This document shows positions 8,505 to 17,854 of a stretch of DNA of 64,000 nt, piece after piece; position 1 is the first letter of the stretch, and every line of letters begins with the position of its first letter. The notes beneath the pieces are model-generated. The model made no database searches. It had not been told where the DNA came from and worked only from the letters and a program-made list of their open reading frames with translations. The DNA comes from a virus. A program made the position numbers and the translations under genes. The stretch is taken from the IMG/VR virus record IMGVR_UViG_3300037156_000119, positions 1 through 64,000 of that record. One strand, given 5' to 3'.

Positions 8505-11500
8505 ATGGCTGTCGATCCGCTCGCGCCCGACATAGGTTTGGACGCAGCGAAACCCGCTGTAGGATTGGACCCGCTCGCTGACCCCAACGCGCCGGCCGTC
8601 CCCGGCCCCTTCAAGAAGGGCTTCGGGGCCGCTGTCGCATCCACCAAGGCAAGTCTGTATGGCGCCGGCGCGCTCGCCGCCCACGCGGTAGGAGCCACTG
8701 ATGCTGAGCAGGCGGCGCTCGCCGCGGCCGCCGAGCACAACGCGGCTTCCAGTGAGCAGTCGCAGGGTCACCAGTTGGAGGATGTCAACTGGTCGAGCGC
8801 GAAGTCAATCGCTGACCAGGCCAAGTTCGTGCTGGGTAACGCCGTGCCTACGATGGCGCTCATGGCTGGCGGCGGCGCTCTGGGTGCGGTGGCGAAGGGT
8901 TTGTTGGGTCGGTACGCTACTTCGGCGGCGGCCAAGGCGGCGCTGAGCCAAGTCCCGTTACTCGGTGCCGTGGCTCCTGACGTCGCCCTCGAAGCCGGCG
9001 GCATCTACCCTCAAGCACTGGAAGAGAAGGTCGACAACCCCGCTTTGCGCGCGGCCGGGGGCGGTGCACTCGCCGCGGCGTTCGACTTCATCCCGCTCCT
9101 CGCCGCCGAGAAGTATCTGACCGCGGCGGGCAAGGGCGGTTTCGGCGCGATGGCCAAGGGTGCACTGAAGGGCGCACCCGTTGGGTTCGGGCTTGAGGGC
9201 ACACAGGAACTGCTCCAGTCGGTTGTGGAGCGTGCGTCGGCCGGCCAGTCGCTGACTACCCCTGATGCGATCTCGGACTACGCCAACTCATTTATCGGCG
9301 GCGCGCTGCCCGGTCTACTGGGTGGCGGCGTGTTGGGCGCGCACCGCGGTATGAAGGGGCCGGCGGCTGAGACCCCGCCAGTTAATCAAACGACCGAAAC
9401 CCCGGTAGTTCCGGGGGTTCTGCCAGCCGATCTATATCAAGCGCCACCCACTGCTGCCGAGGTCGATGCCCAGCGTGCGGCGATCGTTACGCCATCTGTC
9501 CAAGAACCGCTGGCGTCCACGAATACTGGACAAACGCCAGCAGTGAACACGCCGGTTGCGCAAAATGTCGCCGAAAATGTCGCACCGCCTGCGGTGACCC
9601 CTAGCACCTTAGCGACAGATCAGGTCGCACCCGCCGCGGACGTAGCGGGGCAGCGACAGGTGGCACCCGTAAGTGAAGCGGTGACGGGACCGGAAGCTCC
9701 ATACGCTAACCAATACGCTGCGGAGGCGACGGCGAAACAACTTGAAGCCGAGACAGGCGTACCCCATCAGGTAGTTCCGCATCCGACGCTGCCCGAGCAC
9801 AGCATGATCGTGCCGCAAAATGCCGCCGAAAATGTCGCGACCCCCACAGCGACCCAGACCGCGCTGCGAGATGAGGGCATCGTTCCGACGTTGCCCAAAG
9901 AATTGTCCGGCGCGAAGCCTCGATATAGCTACGGGGACAAGCAGTTCGCCCTTAACTTTGAGAGCGACACCGATCGCGCCGCATACATAACGGCGCAGCA
10001 GAAGCCGTCGAAGCGCGACGCGTCCTATCTCAAGTTCGCTATGGATGCTACCGGCCTTAGTGCAGCGGCCGTGCGCGCACACGGCGCCACGGTGCGAGAT
10101 ACCATTAAGGGGCTTGCGAAGGGTAGCGATCCCGGCACGCTGACTGTTCCAGCGCATGACGCGCAGGAAGGGCGTACAGTAATCACGCCGTCAGAAGATG
10201 CCATTATTGGCGCGAATACCGCCGGGGAGCAACTCCACCAGCGCCCTGACGGAAGCGTTTATAGAATGCAGCAAGGGCATCCTAACTTTGGGGGTGATCT
10301 TGCGGCCGCTCCCGCCCCAGAGTCAGGTATCCCCGCCAGCGTACGAGCCATGATCCATGACACGGGCGAGACGGGTGTGCCCACTGAGGTATTACACGCC
10401 AAGACCGACGCCGCCGTGCTTAATCCAGCAGGCGTAAATCCGGCTAGTGCACAGGATAATGGGCAACCCACAGTGGGTAGTGGCACGATCACCCCCGGAA
10501 GTGGCACGATCACCCCCACAAGTGGCACGATTGCACCGAAACCCGGTAGGGGCAAAAACATAGTAACTCCGCCGGCCGAAAACAAAGTCACGGTCGGGGA
10601 CAAGATCAAGGAACTCGACTCGGGGATTGAAGCGATCGCCCGCAAGACGGTCTCGCGCGAGCCCGCGGAACTGCGCGCGCTTCAGTCCACGGTTCGGGCG
10701 ATCGCGCAGTCCGCCTTCGCGCAACCGGAAGAGAACCAGCGGGCGTTCATCGATCAGCAAGTGCGCAAGGAAAAGGTCGGCGGATCGGTCGCGAGCAAGG
10801 TTAAGAAAAGTGAAGTGGAAGACCTGATCAAGCGCATGCACGAGTCGGTGCAGGGAGCGAACGCGCAGTTTTCGAAGGGGGCGATAGAGCAGGCGCAACC
10901 AAAGTGGTGGAACGAGCCGACTGACAACGCCTTCGCACCGAAGGGGATGACGCGCGGGCAAGAGCAAATGGATTGGCTTGAGCGCCACAAGATGCCGCAA
11001 GAAGGGAGTAAATATGTGTTCTACCATGCTACTCCGGCTGCATCGGTTGGTATGCTACAGAAAGATGGGATTCGTGCAGGCAGTTATTTAGCAGCCGATC
11101 CTGAGACCGCGAAGCACCAAGCAGGACGCGATCGTGGTCTCGCGGCTAATCAAGTGCAAGTTACGAAAGTGCTTTTAAACCCATGGGAGTTCCGCCCTGG
11201 AGTGCATCCGACGTTACGTGAGGATTATAAGCCGACGAGCGAATTTAAATCTGTCGCCGCCCAAGCCCTCACCCAGCCCGAGTTCGACGCCGCTTCGCCC
11301 GAGGTACAAGGCGTCATTGTCGACCGCCGCAACGCGATCTTAGCGGCCGCGGGTCAACGACTGGCTTCGTTGATAGGCCAAGATCCCGACCTGAAAGTGC
11401 AGACGAGTGAAATGCGTCCACATGGGGGGACTAGCCATGGGGTAGCGGGCAGTTTTACACCTATTGGGGGTCTCAAGTCGATCATTTACTTTGCGACAAA

Positions 11501-14500
11501 TGCGAAAGATGTACTCGGAGTAATGGACCACGAGGCGTGGCATTATATTGAGAAGTGGAAACTCAACGCAGAAGAGCGCGCGGTTGTAGCGCGCGGGCTC
11601 GCCCCCGGTACCGCGCGGCACGCTCAGTTGATGGAGAGAGTGCAGCGATACGATCGGGAAAACAAGACGAACCTCGCAGATGAAGTGGCGTCCAAGCCGA
11701 ATGAAGCACACGCGTACGGGTTTCAGTTCTGGCGCCGGGGGGAGTTGAAGGTCGAAGGCGCGCTCCAGAAGGTGTTCGAGAAGATCCGCGCCCTCCTCGA
11801 GAGGATCGTGAACGCGGTCAACGGGCTCGGGTTCAAGTCGATCGAGGACATCTTTGACGCGCTGGACCGCGGAGAGTTCGCGGAGCGGCAGAAGATAGAG
11901 AGCCGGGCGGGTGCTTCGGAAAGTGTAGTAAGGTTGTCGAGTAGTGCCGCTCGTGCTGGTCAGATCAACACACCGGAGTTCCGTCGTGCTGGATCAGTTG
12001 TCGACGGTAGAACTGTACGTGACGGTGTACCGAATCAATCGTCTATCGCAGCGTCGTTTACAAAGTATCAAATCTTGCCGGGCGTACGTGAAGTTCCAAT
12101 GTCGGCGATGGATCAAGAATATGTGAAAGACGTGCAGAGGCGTGGCGTTGATGCGGGCACGCAAACGCTTGCCGACCAGATTAAGGAATCAGAGGAAATC
12201 TCCCCGCTAATTGTTGCCGTAGATGCAAAGGGGCTATACATCCTTGAGGGGGGTCATAGGTTCGATGCGCTGCTTAAATTGGGGGCACGGTCGTTCCCGG
12301 CGCAGGTTGTTATGGACCTAGACGATGCGAAATTCTCAGAAATAGGTATCGGTAACCTTATCCCCGATTCCGAGCGCGCGCAGTTTTCCAAGGCTACGAT
12401 GGCGAACGAGAAGGAAGTCGCGCGGGGGCTCATTCACGCCTCTAACTTTCGCTACCAAGAGGCGAAGGCGGCCGCGGACTTGATGGAACACGCCGGCTCG
12501 CCGGACAACGTGATCAAGGCCGGGTGGGGCGCGACCAAGGCCGAACTTGGAACGGGCTTCGGGCACTGGTGGGCGAAGAACATGGCCAACGGGAACCTGA
12601 TCGCGCGATTCTCCAATGGCTACAAGAACGTGTTGGGCACGTTCAACACCTTCATTCGTTACCGCGGTTCCGTGATGTCCGCCATGATGGAGAAGATCCC
12701 CACTTGGCAGAAGGCAAGTCCCGAGGACCGTAACGCGGCGTTCAAGGCGATAACAGACCGCACGCTGGCTGACATCAAGAACGGGTCGTCCGAACTAACG
12801 GACCTCAGATCCAAACTCTCGCCGAAGCAACTGAAGATGTTCGATGACGCAACAGTGATGATCGAGCATATCCTGCGCACGGAGTTCGCGTCCGACGCTG
12901 AGACCTACAAGCGCTACTTCACAACCCCCGCCGCCTACAAGGAATGGTACGACGCGCGCAACGCGTGGGTGAATACCATGGTCAATCAGGGTTACGCCCC
13001 GCTCAAACGCTATGGTGACCACACGGTGCGCGTGTTCGGCGTCGGCCATGATGGGAAGAAGATAGACACGCTGTACTCCCACTACGACAGCCCCGGCATG
13101 GCGTCGTGGGTGGCTAAGCAGTACACGGATGAACTCAAGCGCAAGGGGATCACCGCCTTGCAAGTCGAAGTAGGAACCGCGCACAAGAACGATCAGCACA
13201 CGGGTATCCCACTCCAGCAGTTCTTTGACACTGCCCGGCGCAACGGAGTGGAGATCAGCGACACGGCGCGCGAGCAGATCGTGCAGGCGCTCTCCGCCGC
13301 GGACTCCATCACCCGGAACCGTATGATGCACCGCGAGAACGTGCCGGGGTTCTCGCGAGACGGCATGCGCGTGCTGGCTGATATGGTGACGGCGTACTCG
13401 GGCAAGCTCGCCTACGCCAAGTTCGCGTCCGCGCTCGAGGCCGCGGGAACCGGCCAGCCAGTGCAGTCGGACGTCGTCAAGAACCAACAGACCGGCGTCC
13501 AGGAAGCACAGATCAGCGTCGATGATAACCACGAGAACAATCTCTGGAAGGCAGAGCAACCGCTCGACGGGTTCTATCACAACCTCGCCAACGAGATGTC
13601 GAACTTCGTGCTGGTTCCTGATCACTCCGGCGGGTGGTCTCGCCGCTCGCGCGCCATGGCGATGATGTATTTTATCGGCGGCTCGATCAGCGGCGCGATG
13701 GTGAACTCCATGAGCGTGCCGATGCTTACGGCCCCGCAACTCTCCATCCACACAGGCTCGTGGAACGCGTATTCCACGACGCTAACCTCATGGAAGGAAG
13801 CGTGGCAGCATCAGGCGGTTATGCGGGATATCGTGCGGTTACAGAACAAGGACAACGACCCGAAGAACTCTCTCGGCTCCCTTGACAAGATCGAGGGCCT
13901 GCGCGACGCGCTTCACGACGCATGGGATGTGCTGTTCGATACGGAAGTCCACCAGATCATGGGTATCGCGCAGGGGCAGATGTTCTCCCAGAGCAACACG
14001 GTGCAGAAGGCAATCGAAGTCTGGATGACCCCCTTCCGAATATCCGAGCAGATGAACCGCGTGGCCTCTTTCATCGCCGCGTACAAGGTCGGGATGCAGG
14101 ATGACTTCAAGCATCTCGATCCGAAGACCGGAGCACTGAATGGCAAGGAAGGCGCGCTGACCGGGCAGGACTTGAACAACTTCGCGCGTAACGTGGTGGA
14201 CCAGACGCAGAACAACTACAACGAAGCGAACCGCCCCGGCGCCGCGAAGAACCCGGTGTTCGCCATCATGTTCATGTTCAAGAGCTTCCCTCTGTTCATG
14301 ACCGAAGCGATCTATCTCATGCACAAGGCGAACCCGAAAGCTGCCCGTAATATGTTACTGGGCCTTACGATGATGACCGGCATCCAGGGGTTGCCGTTCG
14401 CCGAGACGATCGAGGACCTGATCGACACGATTGCGCAGGATCTCTTCGGCTCCACGTTCAACACCCGGCGCGCGATGCGAAACATGATCAAGGAAGCGAG

Positions 14501-15227
14501 CGAGGCCATCGTGGGGTATGATGCGTCCGAGCTCGTGCTGCGTGGCGTGATCAACGACATCTTCGGCATGAGCGCCTCCTCCCGCATCGGCGCGGGGGAC
14601 TTCGTGCCCGGCACCCGGCTCGGAACCGCGGACGCCGATGCAGGCCGCACGCTGACGTCCCTCCTCGGCGCGCCGGTGTCCATGGGCATCGACGTCGCCA
14701 AGAACATCGGGCCGCTTGTGCAGGGGATAGCGGGTGGGGATTGGAAGCAGGCGGCTGACGCGTTGCGGGCGGGTGGCCCCGCGGCTGTGCGGAACCTGAT
14801 CAAAGGGACCGAGCAGTTCAACAACGGTTACGCGTCGGATGCGCACGGGCAGAAGATTCTCGACGTGTCCAGCCTTGAAGCGCTGTTCCAGACGATGGGC
14901 GTCACGCCGGCGAGTTTGAACAAGATGTACCAAACTGACATGATCGACCGGCAGACCAAGGCGTTCTACACCCAGGTTCGGGCAGGCATGCAGAACAGTC
15001 TCGTGCAGGCGCTGCGGGCGGGGGACAGCGAGAAGGCGGCTGAGATCTGGTCGAACGCCACGAAGTGGGATGAGGCGAACCCGGATGAGCCCCTGCGGCT
15101 GAGTGGGGCCACGATCCGCCGGCAGATCATGCTCGGCGGCATGCCGTTGAATCAGCGCACAATGATGCTTCTCCCCCGCCAGTTGAGAGGGACGAGCGTC
15201 GCGGCCGAGGGTATGAATCAGCAGTAA
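8505..15227 (+). CDS. Giant polyvalent (probably ejected) virion protein, 2240 aa
   Basis: The largest gene in the window. Residues ~1-290 are Ala/Gly-rich with hydrophobic stretches (~105-140 and ~255-280) that could insert in membranes. Residues ~290-700 are low-complexity linkers, including three tandem copies of an SGTI(T/A)P unit near residue 665. Residues ~836-920 (YVFYHATPAAS, then GIRAGSYLAADPETA) resemble an ADP-ribosyltransferase-like fold. HEAWH at 1009-1013 is a zincin-type metalloprotease motif. Residues ~1200-1270, with EGGHRF at 1248-1253, match the core of a ParB/Srx-like nuclease domain. The last ~850 residues are a long helical region with two hydrophobic patches, as in large polyvalent proteins. 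The likely role is injection with the DNA to protect or process it in the new host. Domain calls are from motifs only. Confidence 0.7.
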   Translation: MAVDPLAPDIGLDAAKPAVGLDPLADPNAPAVPGPFKKGFGAAVASTKASLYGAGALAAHAVGATDAEQAALAAAAEHNAASSEQSQGHQLEDVNWSSAKSIADQAKFVLGNAVPTMALMAGGGALGAVAKGLLGRYATSAAAKAALSQVPLLGAVAPDVALEAGGIYPQALEEKVDNPALRAAGGGALAAAFDFIPLLAAEKYLTAAGKGGFGAMAKGALKGAPVGFGLEGTQELLQSVVERASAGQSLTTPDAISDYANSFIGGALPGLLGGGVLGAHRGMKGPAAETPPVNQTTETPVVPGVLPADLYQAPPTAAEVDAQRAAIVTPSVQEPLASTNTGQTPAVNTPVAQNVAENVAPPAVTPSTLATDQVAPAADVAGQRQVAPVSEAVTGPEAPYANQYAAEATAKQLEAETGVPHQVVPHPTLPEHSMIVPQNAAENVATPTATQTALRDEGIVPTLPKELSGAKPRYSYGDKQFALNFESDTDRAAYITAQQKPSKRDASYLKFAMDATGLSAAAVRAHGATVRDTIKGLAKGSDPGTLTVPAHDAQEGRTVITPSEDAIIGANTAGEQLHQRPDGSVYRMQQGHPNFGGDLAAAPAPESGIPASVRAMIHDTGETGVPTEVLHAKTDAAVLNPAGVNPASAQDNGQPTVGSGTITPGSGTITPTSGTIAPKPGRGKNIVTPPAENKVTVGDKIKELDSGIEAIARKTVSREPAELRALQSTVRAIAQSAFAQPEENQRAFIDQQVRKEKVGGSVASKVKKSEVEDLIKRMHESVQGANAQFSKGAIEQAQPKWWNEPTDNAFAPKGMTRGQEQMDWLERHKMPQEGSKYVFYHATPAASVGMLQKDGIRAGSYLAADPETAKHQAGRDRGLAANQVQVTKVLLNPWEFRPGVHPTLREDYKPTSEFKSVAAQALTQPEFDAASPEVQGVIVDRRNAILAAAGQRLASLIGQDPDLKVQTSEMRPHGGTSHGVAGSFTPIGGLKSIIYFATNAKDVLGVMDHEAWHYIEKWKLNAEERAVVARGLAPGTARHAQLMERVQRYDRENKTNLADEVASKPNEAHAYGFQFWRRGELKVEGALQKVFEKIRALLERIVNAVNGLGFKSIEDIFDALDRGEFAERQKIESRAGASESVVRLSSSAARAGQINTPEFRRAGSVVDGRTVRDGVPNQSSIAASFTKYQILPGVREVPMSAMDQEYVKDVQRRGVDAGTQTLADQIKESEEISPLIVAVDAKGLYILEGGHRFDALLKLGARSFPAQVVMDLDDAKFSEIGIGNLIPDSERAQFSKATMANEKEVARGLIHASNFRYQEAKAAADLMEHAGSPDNVIKAGWGATKAELGTGFGHWWAKNMANGNLIARFSNGYKNVLGTFNTFIRYRGSVMSAMMEKIPTWQKASPEDRNAAFKAITDRTLADIKNGSSELTDLRSKLSPKQLKMFDDATVMIEHILRTEFASDAETYKRYFTTPAAYKEWYDARNAWVNTMVNQGYAPLKRYGDHTVRVFGVGHDGKKIDTLYSHYDSPGMASWVAKQYTDELKRKGITALQVEVGTAHKNDQHTGIPLQQFFDTARRNGVEISDTAREQIVQALSAADSITRNRMMHRENVPGFSRDGMRVLADMVTAYSGKLAYAKFASALEAAGTGQPVQSDVVKNQQTGVQEAQISVDDNHENNLWKAEQPLDGFYHNLANEMSNFVLVPDHSGGWSRRSRAMAMMYFIGGSISGAMVNSMSVPMLTAPQLSIHTGSWNAYSTTLTSWKEAWQHQAVMRDIVRLQNKDNDPKNSLGSLDKIEGLRDALHDAWDVLFDTEVHQIMGIAQGQMFSQSNTVQKAIEVWMTPFRISEQMNRVASFIAAYKVGMQDDFKHLDPKTGALNGKEGALTGQDLNNFARNVVDQTQNNYNEANRPGAAKNPVFAIMFMFKSFPLFMTEAIYLMHKANPKAARNMLLGLTMMTGIQGLPFAETIEDLIDTIAQDLFGSTFNTRRAMRNMIKEASEAIVGYDASELVLRGVINDIFGMSASSRIGAGDFVPGTRLGTADADAGRTLTSLLGAPVSMGIDVAKNIGPLVQGIAGGDWKQAADALRAGGPAAVRNLIKGTEQFNNGYASDAHGQKILDVSSLEALFQTMGVTPASLNKMYQTDMIDRQTKAFYTQVRAGMQNSLVQALRAGDSEKAAEIWSNATKWDEANPDEPLRLSGATIRRQIMLGGMPLNQRTMMLLPRQLRGTSVAAEGMNQQ

Positions 15228-15263
15228 AATCAGGGTATACTAGAACGATAAAGGAGTATCACT

Positions 15264-15668
15264 ATGGCTCAAACTAGCTCTCTCGTCGGCACGCAACTCC
15301 GCCCGGTCTTCAAGTGCGACAGCGGGGTTGTAACCATCCCGGCCACCGGTAACACGGTTCTGGCCACCATGATTCTTCAGAACATGATTCAGAACCTGAA
15401 CGTGTCGCTCACGCCCGCAGTTCACGCGATCGATGGTTTCTTGGTGGAAGTCATGTTCCATCCTGAAGGCCCGTGGGTATCGTACACCACCGGTATTACG
15501 TCGACGCCGGCCGGCCTGATCCTAGCGGCGAGCGGCACGCTTGCCTCGCAGACCGTCGGCACGGGTTGGTTCATCATGGATGTGCGCGGACTCTACGGCG
15601 TGCAGGTGAGCGCCTCGGGTTCGGTGGATGACACCACGACGGTTCGTATCCTCGCGGGCGGGTCGTGA
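15264..15668 (+). CDS. Small structural protein (134 aa)
   Basis: ATG with AAGGAG eight bases upstream. Beta-rich and Thr/Ser/Val-rich, without membrane or catalytic motifs. Its stop overlaps the next ATG (ATGA). Size and composition suggest a minor tail or capsid-surface protein. The family is not recognised. Confidence 0.6.
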   Translation: MAQTSSLVGTQLRPVFKCDSGVVTIPATGNTVLATMILQNMIQNLNVSLTPAVHAIDGFLVEVMFHPEGPWVSYTTGITSTPAGLILAASGTLASQTVGTGWFIMDVRGLYGVQVSASGSVDDTTTVRILAGGS

Positions 15669-15820
15669 TGAGCGATCTGTCAACTCAACCAGCAGAATTG
15701 GCTTTCACAGTATCTATTACCCGTAAGGCGACGGGTAAGGTAGAAGAGTATCAACTGGTCGGCCACGTCCTGCCGGAACCCGAGCAACCCGAAACACCCC
15801 AACCTGAACCGAAGGAGTAA
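15668..15820 (+). CDS. Short acidic, Pro/Glu-tailed protein (50 aa)
   Basis: Starts inside the previous stop (ATGA) and ends in a tail of repeated PEQPETPQPEPKE-like residues. The last codons (AAGGAG) double as the ribosome site of the next gene, which supports real coupling. The first ~35 residues read as a small beta unit (VSITRKATGKVEEYQLVG). The function is unknown; it could be a chaperone or linker for its structural neighbours. Confidence 0.5.
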   Translation: MSDLSTQPAELAFTVSITRKATGKVEEYQLVGHVLPEPEQPETPQPEPKE

Positions 15821-15825
15821 TTACT

Positions 15826-16218
15826 ATGGCCGTTACCCACAGCACCACGGCGCGCGACGCCGCAACTAATGCTGTTATCGCACTGATCGGCACTTCTGCA
15901 AACCTATGTTTTCGTCTGACCGGCACGATCGGGTCTCCGGGCGCGATAGTTGCCACGCTGCCGCTGACCACCCCTACTTCGTTCGGCGCATCATCCGGCG
16001 GCACGTCGACTGCAGCGGCGATCGCGTCAGATACCAATGCGACTGGTAATGCAGGTGCGGTGGCCACAGCGTCGATTCAGACATCTGGTGCAGTAATCAT
16101 TATTCACTGTGCAGTGGCGGCTAACTCGAGCGACATCAATATGTCAAATGGCCTGACGGTTGCCGCCGGCGACACGGTTAGCTGTTCGAGCCTGACTTAC
16201 ACAGCCCTGTCCGCGTAG
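15826..16218 (+). CDS. Small structural protein (130 aa)
   Basis: ATG with AAGGAG supplied by the end of the upstream gene. Ala/Thr/Ser-rich and beta-prone, with a hydrophobic AVIIIHCAVAA stretch too short and polar-flanked for a clear membrane helix. It lies among tail-region genes and resembles decoration-type proteins in composition only. Confidence 0.55.
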   Translation: MAVTHSTTARDAATNAVIALIGTSANLCFRLTGTIGSPGAIVATLPLTTPTSFGASSGGTSTAAAIASDTNATGNAGAVATASIQTSGAVIIIHCAVAANSSDINMSNGLTVAAGDTVSCSSLTYTALSA

Positions 16219-16225
16219 TATCCGT

Positions 16226-16247
16226 AACTGGGAGGCAACTCCCGGTT
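16226..16247 (+). terminator. Stem-loop with GCAA tetraloop
   Basis: AACTGGGAG pairs with CTCCCGGTT (one G-T pair) around GCAA, a GNRA-type tetraloop. The only purine-rich ribosome-like sequence before the next gene (GGGAGG) lies inside this stem, 20 bases from the ATG, so the hairpin could lower translation of the downstream gene. No T-tract is present. Confidence 0.45.
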
Positions 16248-16255
16248 AGACTGCG

Positions 16256-17236
16256 ATGCTAGGGTTCCGCCCGCTTAGTTCGGCCCCGATCAGCGGGCCG
16301 GTCACAACGCACTTCGCAACGGGTGCGTTGGTTGGTGTTTGCGCAGTTGCTGGAACTTCTCACCGGACCCCAGTTCACGCGACATCCGGCGCGCTCGCGG
16401 GGCAAAGCGCTGCCGTTGTTGGGACGTCTCATCATGCGGCATCTCATGCCTCATCTGGTGCGTTGCCAGGGCATAGCGCGGTTGTTGCCGGAACTTCCCA
16501 TCGCACGCGCGTCCACGCGTCTCCCGGCGCGCTGGCCGGGCAAAGTTCCACGGTTGTTGGGACCGCAGTTCGCAAGGCCAAGCACGTCGATACCGGCGTG
16601 CTGGTTGGACAGAGCGCGGTAGTTGTTGGAACTTCCCACCGCACCCAACGGCACATAACTAATGGTGCGATAGCCGGAACGAGCGCCGTTGTCGGAACCG
16701 CGACGCAAGTCAAGAAGCACGCAAGCTCTGGTGTGCTGCCAGGTAAAAGCTCAGTCGTAGCAGGCACTGCGGCGCGAATCGGTCTGCATCTTCATGGCAG
16801 CAGCGGTGCGCTCGCGGGACAAAGCACAGCCGTTGGGGCCTCGCATCGCACGCGCCTTCACGCATCCCCCGGTGCGCTTGTTGGGCATGCCACAGTTGTT
16901 GGCGCGGCAGCCCGCAACCGGATACACGCGGCACTTGGTTCACTGACTGCAACTGCCGCCCTTGTCGGAGTTTCGCGTCGCATTGCAACTCATGGCACTT
17001 CAGGCTTGTTGGCGGGGGCGGGCTCGGGAGTAGCGGGCTCGACGGTATACAACGCCCACCATAATGTGCTAGGATTGTTAATAGGGCAGAACGCGGCAAT
17101 TAACGGGGTCGCTGCCCGGCCAAGCGGGTTAGCCCTTGTTTACGAAGACCTTTACAGCACCCTGCAAGACACGGGTTTGTTCGTTCGCAGTATCCCCCCC
17201 GTGTGGTACGTTCACCCCGAACATAGGCCATCATGA
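16256..17236 (+). CDS. Histidine/Gly-Ala repeat protein, tail-type (326 aa)
   Basis: About eleven degenerate repeats of ~22-24 residues fill residues ~20-285. Each reads roughly H-x-(A/T)-S-G-A-L-A-G-Q-S-A-V-V-G-T-S-H-R-T. The last ~40 residues are unique (EDLYSTLQDTGLFVRSIPPV). Regular short beta repeats with histidines at fixed spacing suggest a fibrous or solenoid virion part, possibly metal-binding. Its stop overlaps the next ATG (ATGA). No Shine-Dalgarno is well placed; see the stem-loop just upstream. Confidence 0.6.
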   Translation: MLGFRPLSSAPISGPVTTHFATGALVGVCAVAGTSHRTPVHATSGALAGQSAAVVGTSHHAASHASSGALPGHSAVVAGTSHRTRVHASPGALAGQSSTVVGTAVRKAKHVDTGVLVGQSAVVVGTSHRTQRHITNGAIAGTSAVVGTATQVKKHASSGVLPGKSSVVAGTAARIGLHLHGSSGALAGQSTAVGASHRTRLHASPGALVGHATVVGAAARNRIHAALGSLTATAALVGVSRRIATHGTSGLLAGAGSGVAGSTVYNAHHNVLGLLIGQNAAINGVAARPSGLALVYEDLYSTLQDTGLFVRSIPPVWYVHPEHRPS

Positions 17237-17844
17237 CCACTCTTTCAATCATTAAGGGCAAGACCGTTTCCCAAGTGGTACGTTGGGAGACCGAGCCTCT
17301 TGTGTACAAAACGATAACCGGAATCACCGCCGCGGGGCCGGTTGCCATTACCGCGATTGGCCACGGGCTTGTCGACGGCTGGAGAGCGGCGGTCATCTCG
17401 GTGAACGGCATGCGCCAGATCAATGCGAAGAACTGGCCGCTGCGCTCGTCCGATTTCCATAAGGTCACCAGAATATCGGCGGATGTCGTCACGTTCAATG
17501 ATGTGAGTTCGGAGTCGTTCTCAGCCTATACATCGGGGGGAAGTCTCGTGTACTGGACGCCTGCGACTCTGGCAGGGTTCACGGCCCGGATGCAAATACG
17601 AGATTATGTCGACGCGCCCGGCGTGCCGCTGGCAGACTTGACCACGGAGAATGGTGGCCTGGTTCTCGATGACACGGCAAAGACGATTACCATTTTCATC
17701 AGCGCAACCGATACGGCGGCGTATCCCTGGTTGAACGGCGTGTTCGACTTGGAGCTCGTGTCGCCGGGAGGCGTTGTATTCCAGGTGCTCCCGCTGCCGG
17801 GCGAGATCGGTATTGTAACCGCCACCGATGAAGTAACGAGATAG
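17233..17844 (+). CDS. Tail/baseplate-associated protein (203 aa)
   Basis: ATG overlaps the upstream stop. The central part ([17 protein letters not shown], then a segment ending [16 protein letters not shown]) has the pattern I associate with the small beta domain annotated as ubiquitin-activating-enzyme FCCH-like in phage tail proteins. The C-terminal half ends VDLE-type beta strands ([20 protein letters not shown]). Together these suit a tail-tip or adhesin-linking protein. The function is inferred. Confidence 0.55.
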   Translation: MTTLSIIKGKTVSQVVRWETEPLVYKTITGITAAGPVAITAIGHGLVDGWRAAVISVNGMRQINAKNWPLRSSDFHKVTRISADVVTFNDVSSESFSAYTSGGSLVYWTPATLAGFTARMQIRDYVDAPGVPLADLTTENGGLVLDDTAKTITIFISATDTAAYPWLNGVFDLELVSPGGVVFQVLPLPGEIGIVTATDEVTR

Positions 17845-17854
17845 GGAGCCACAA

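Noticed and set aside
12198-12310. ParB-like stretch as a plasmid-type partition system
   Set aside because: It is one domain inside a virion protein; no ParA or parS-like array is seen.
12795-13751. 318-codon open frame antisense to the giant virion gene
   Set aside because: It mirrors the coding frame in GC-rich DNA (His/Arg/Val-rich product, no ribosome site, no coupling), so it is taken as a shadow.
8505-15227. Giant gene as an N4-type virion RNA polymerase
   Set aside because: No polymerase motifs are visible, and HEAWH, ART-like and ParB-like stretches point to a polyvalent protein instead.
15236-15241. TATACT before the gene at 15264 as a promoter
   Set aside because: No -35 hexamer at the right distance; probably chance.
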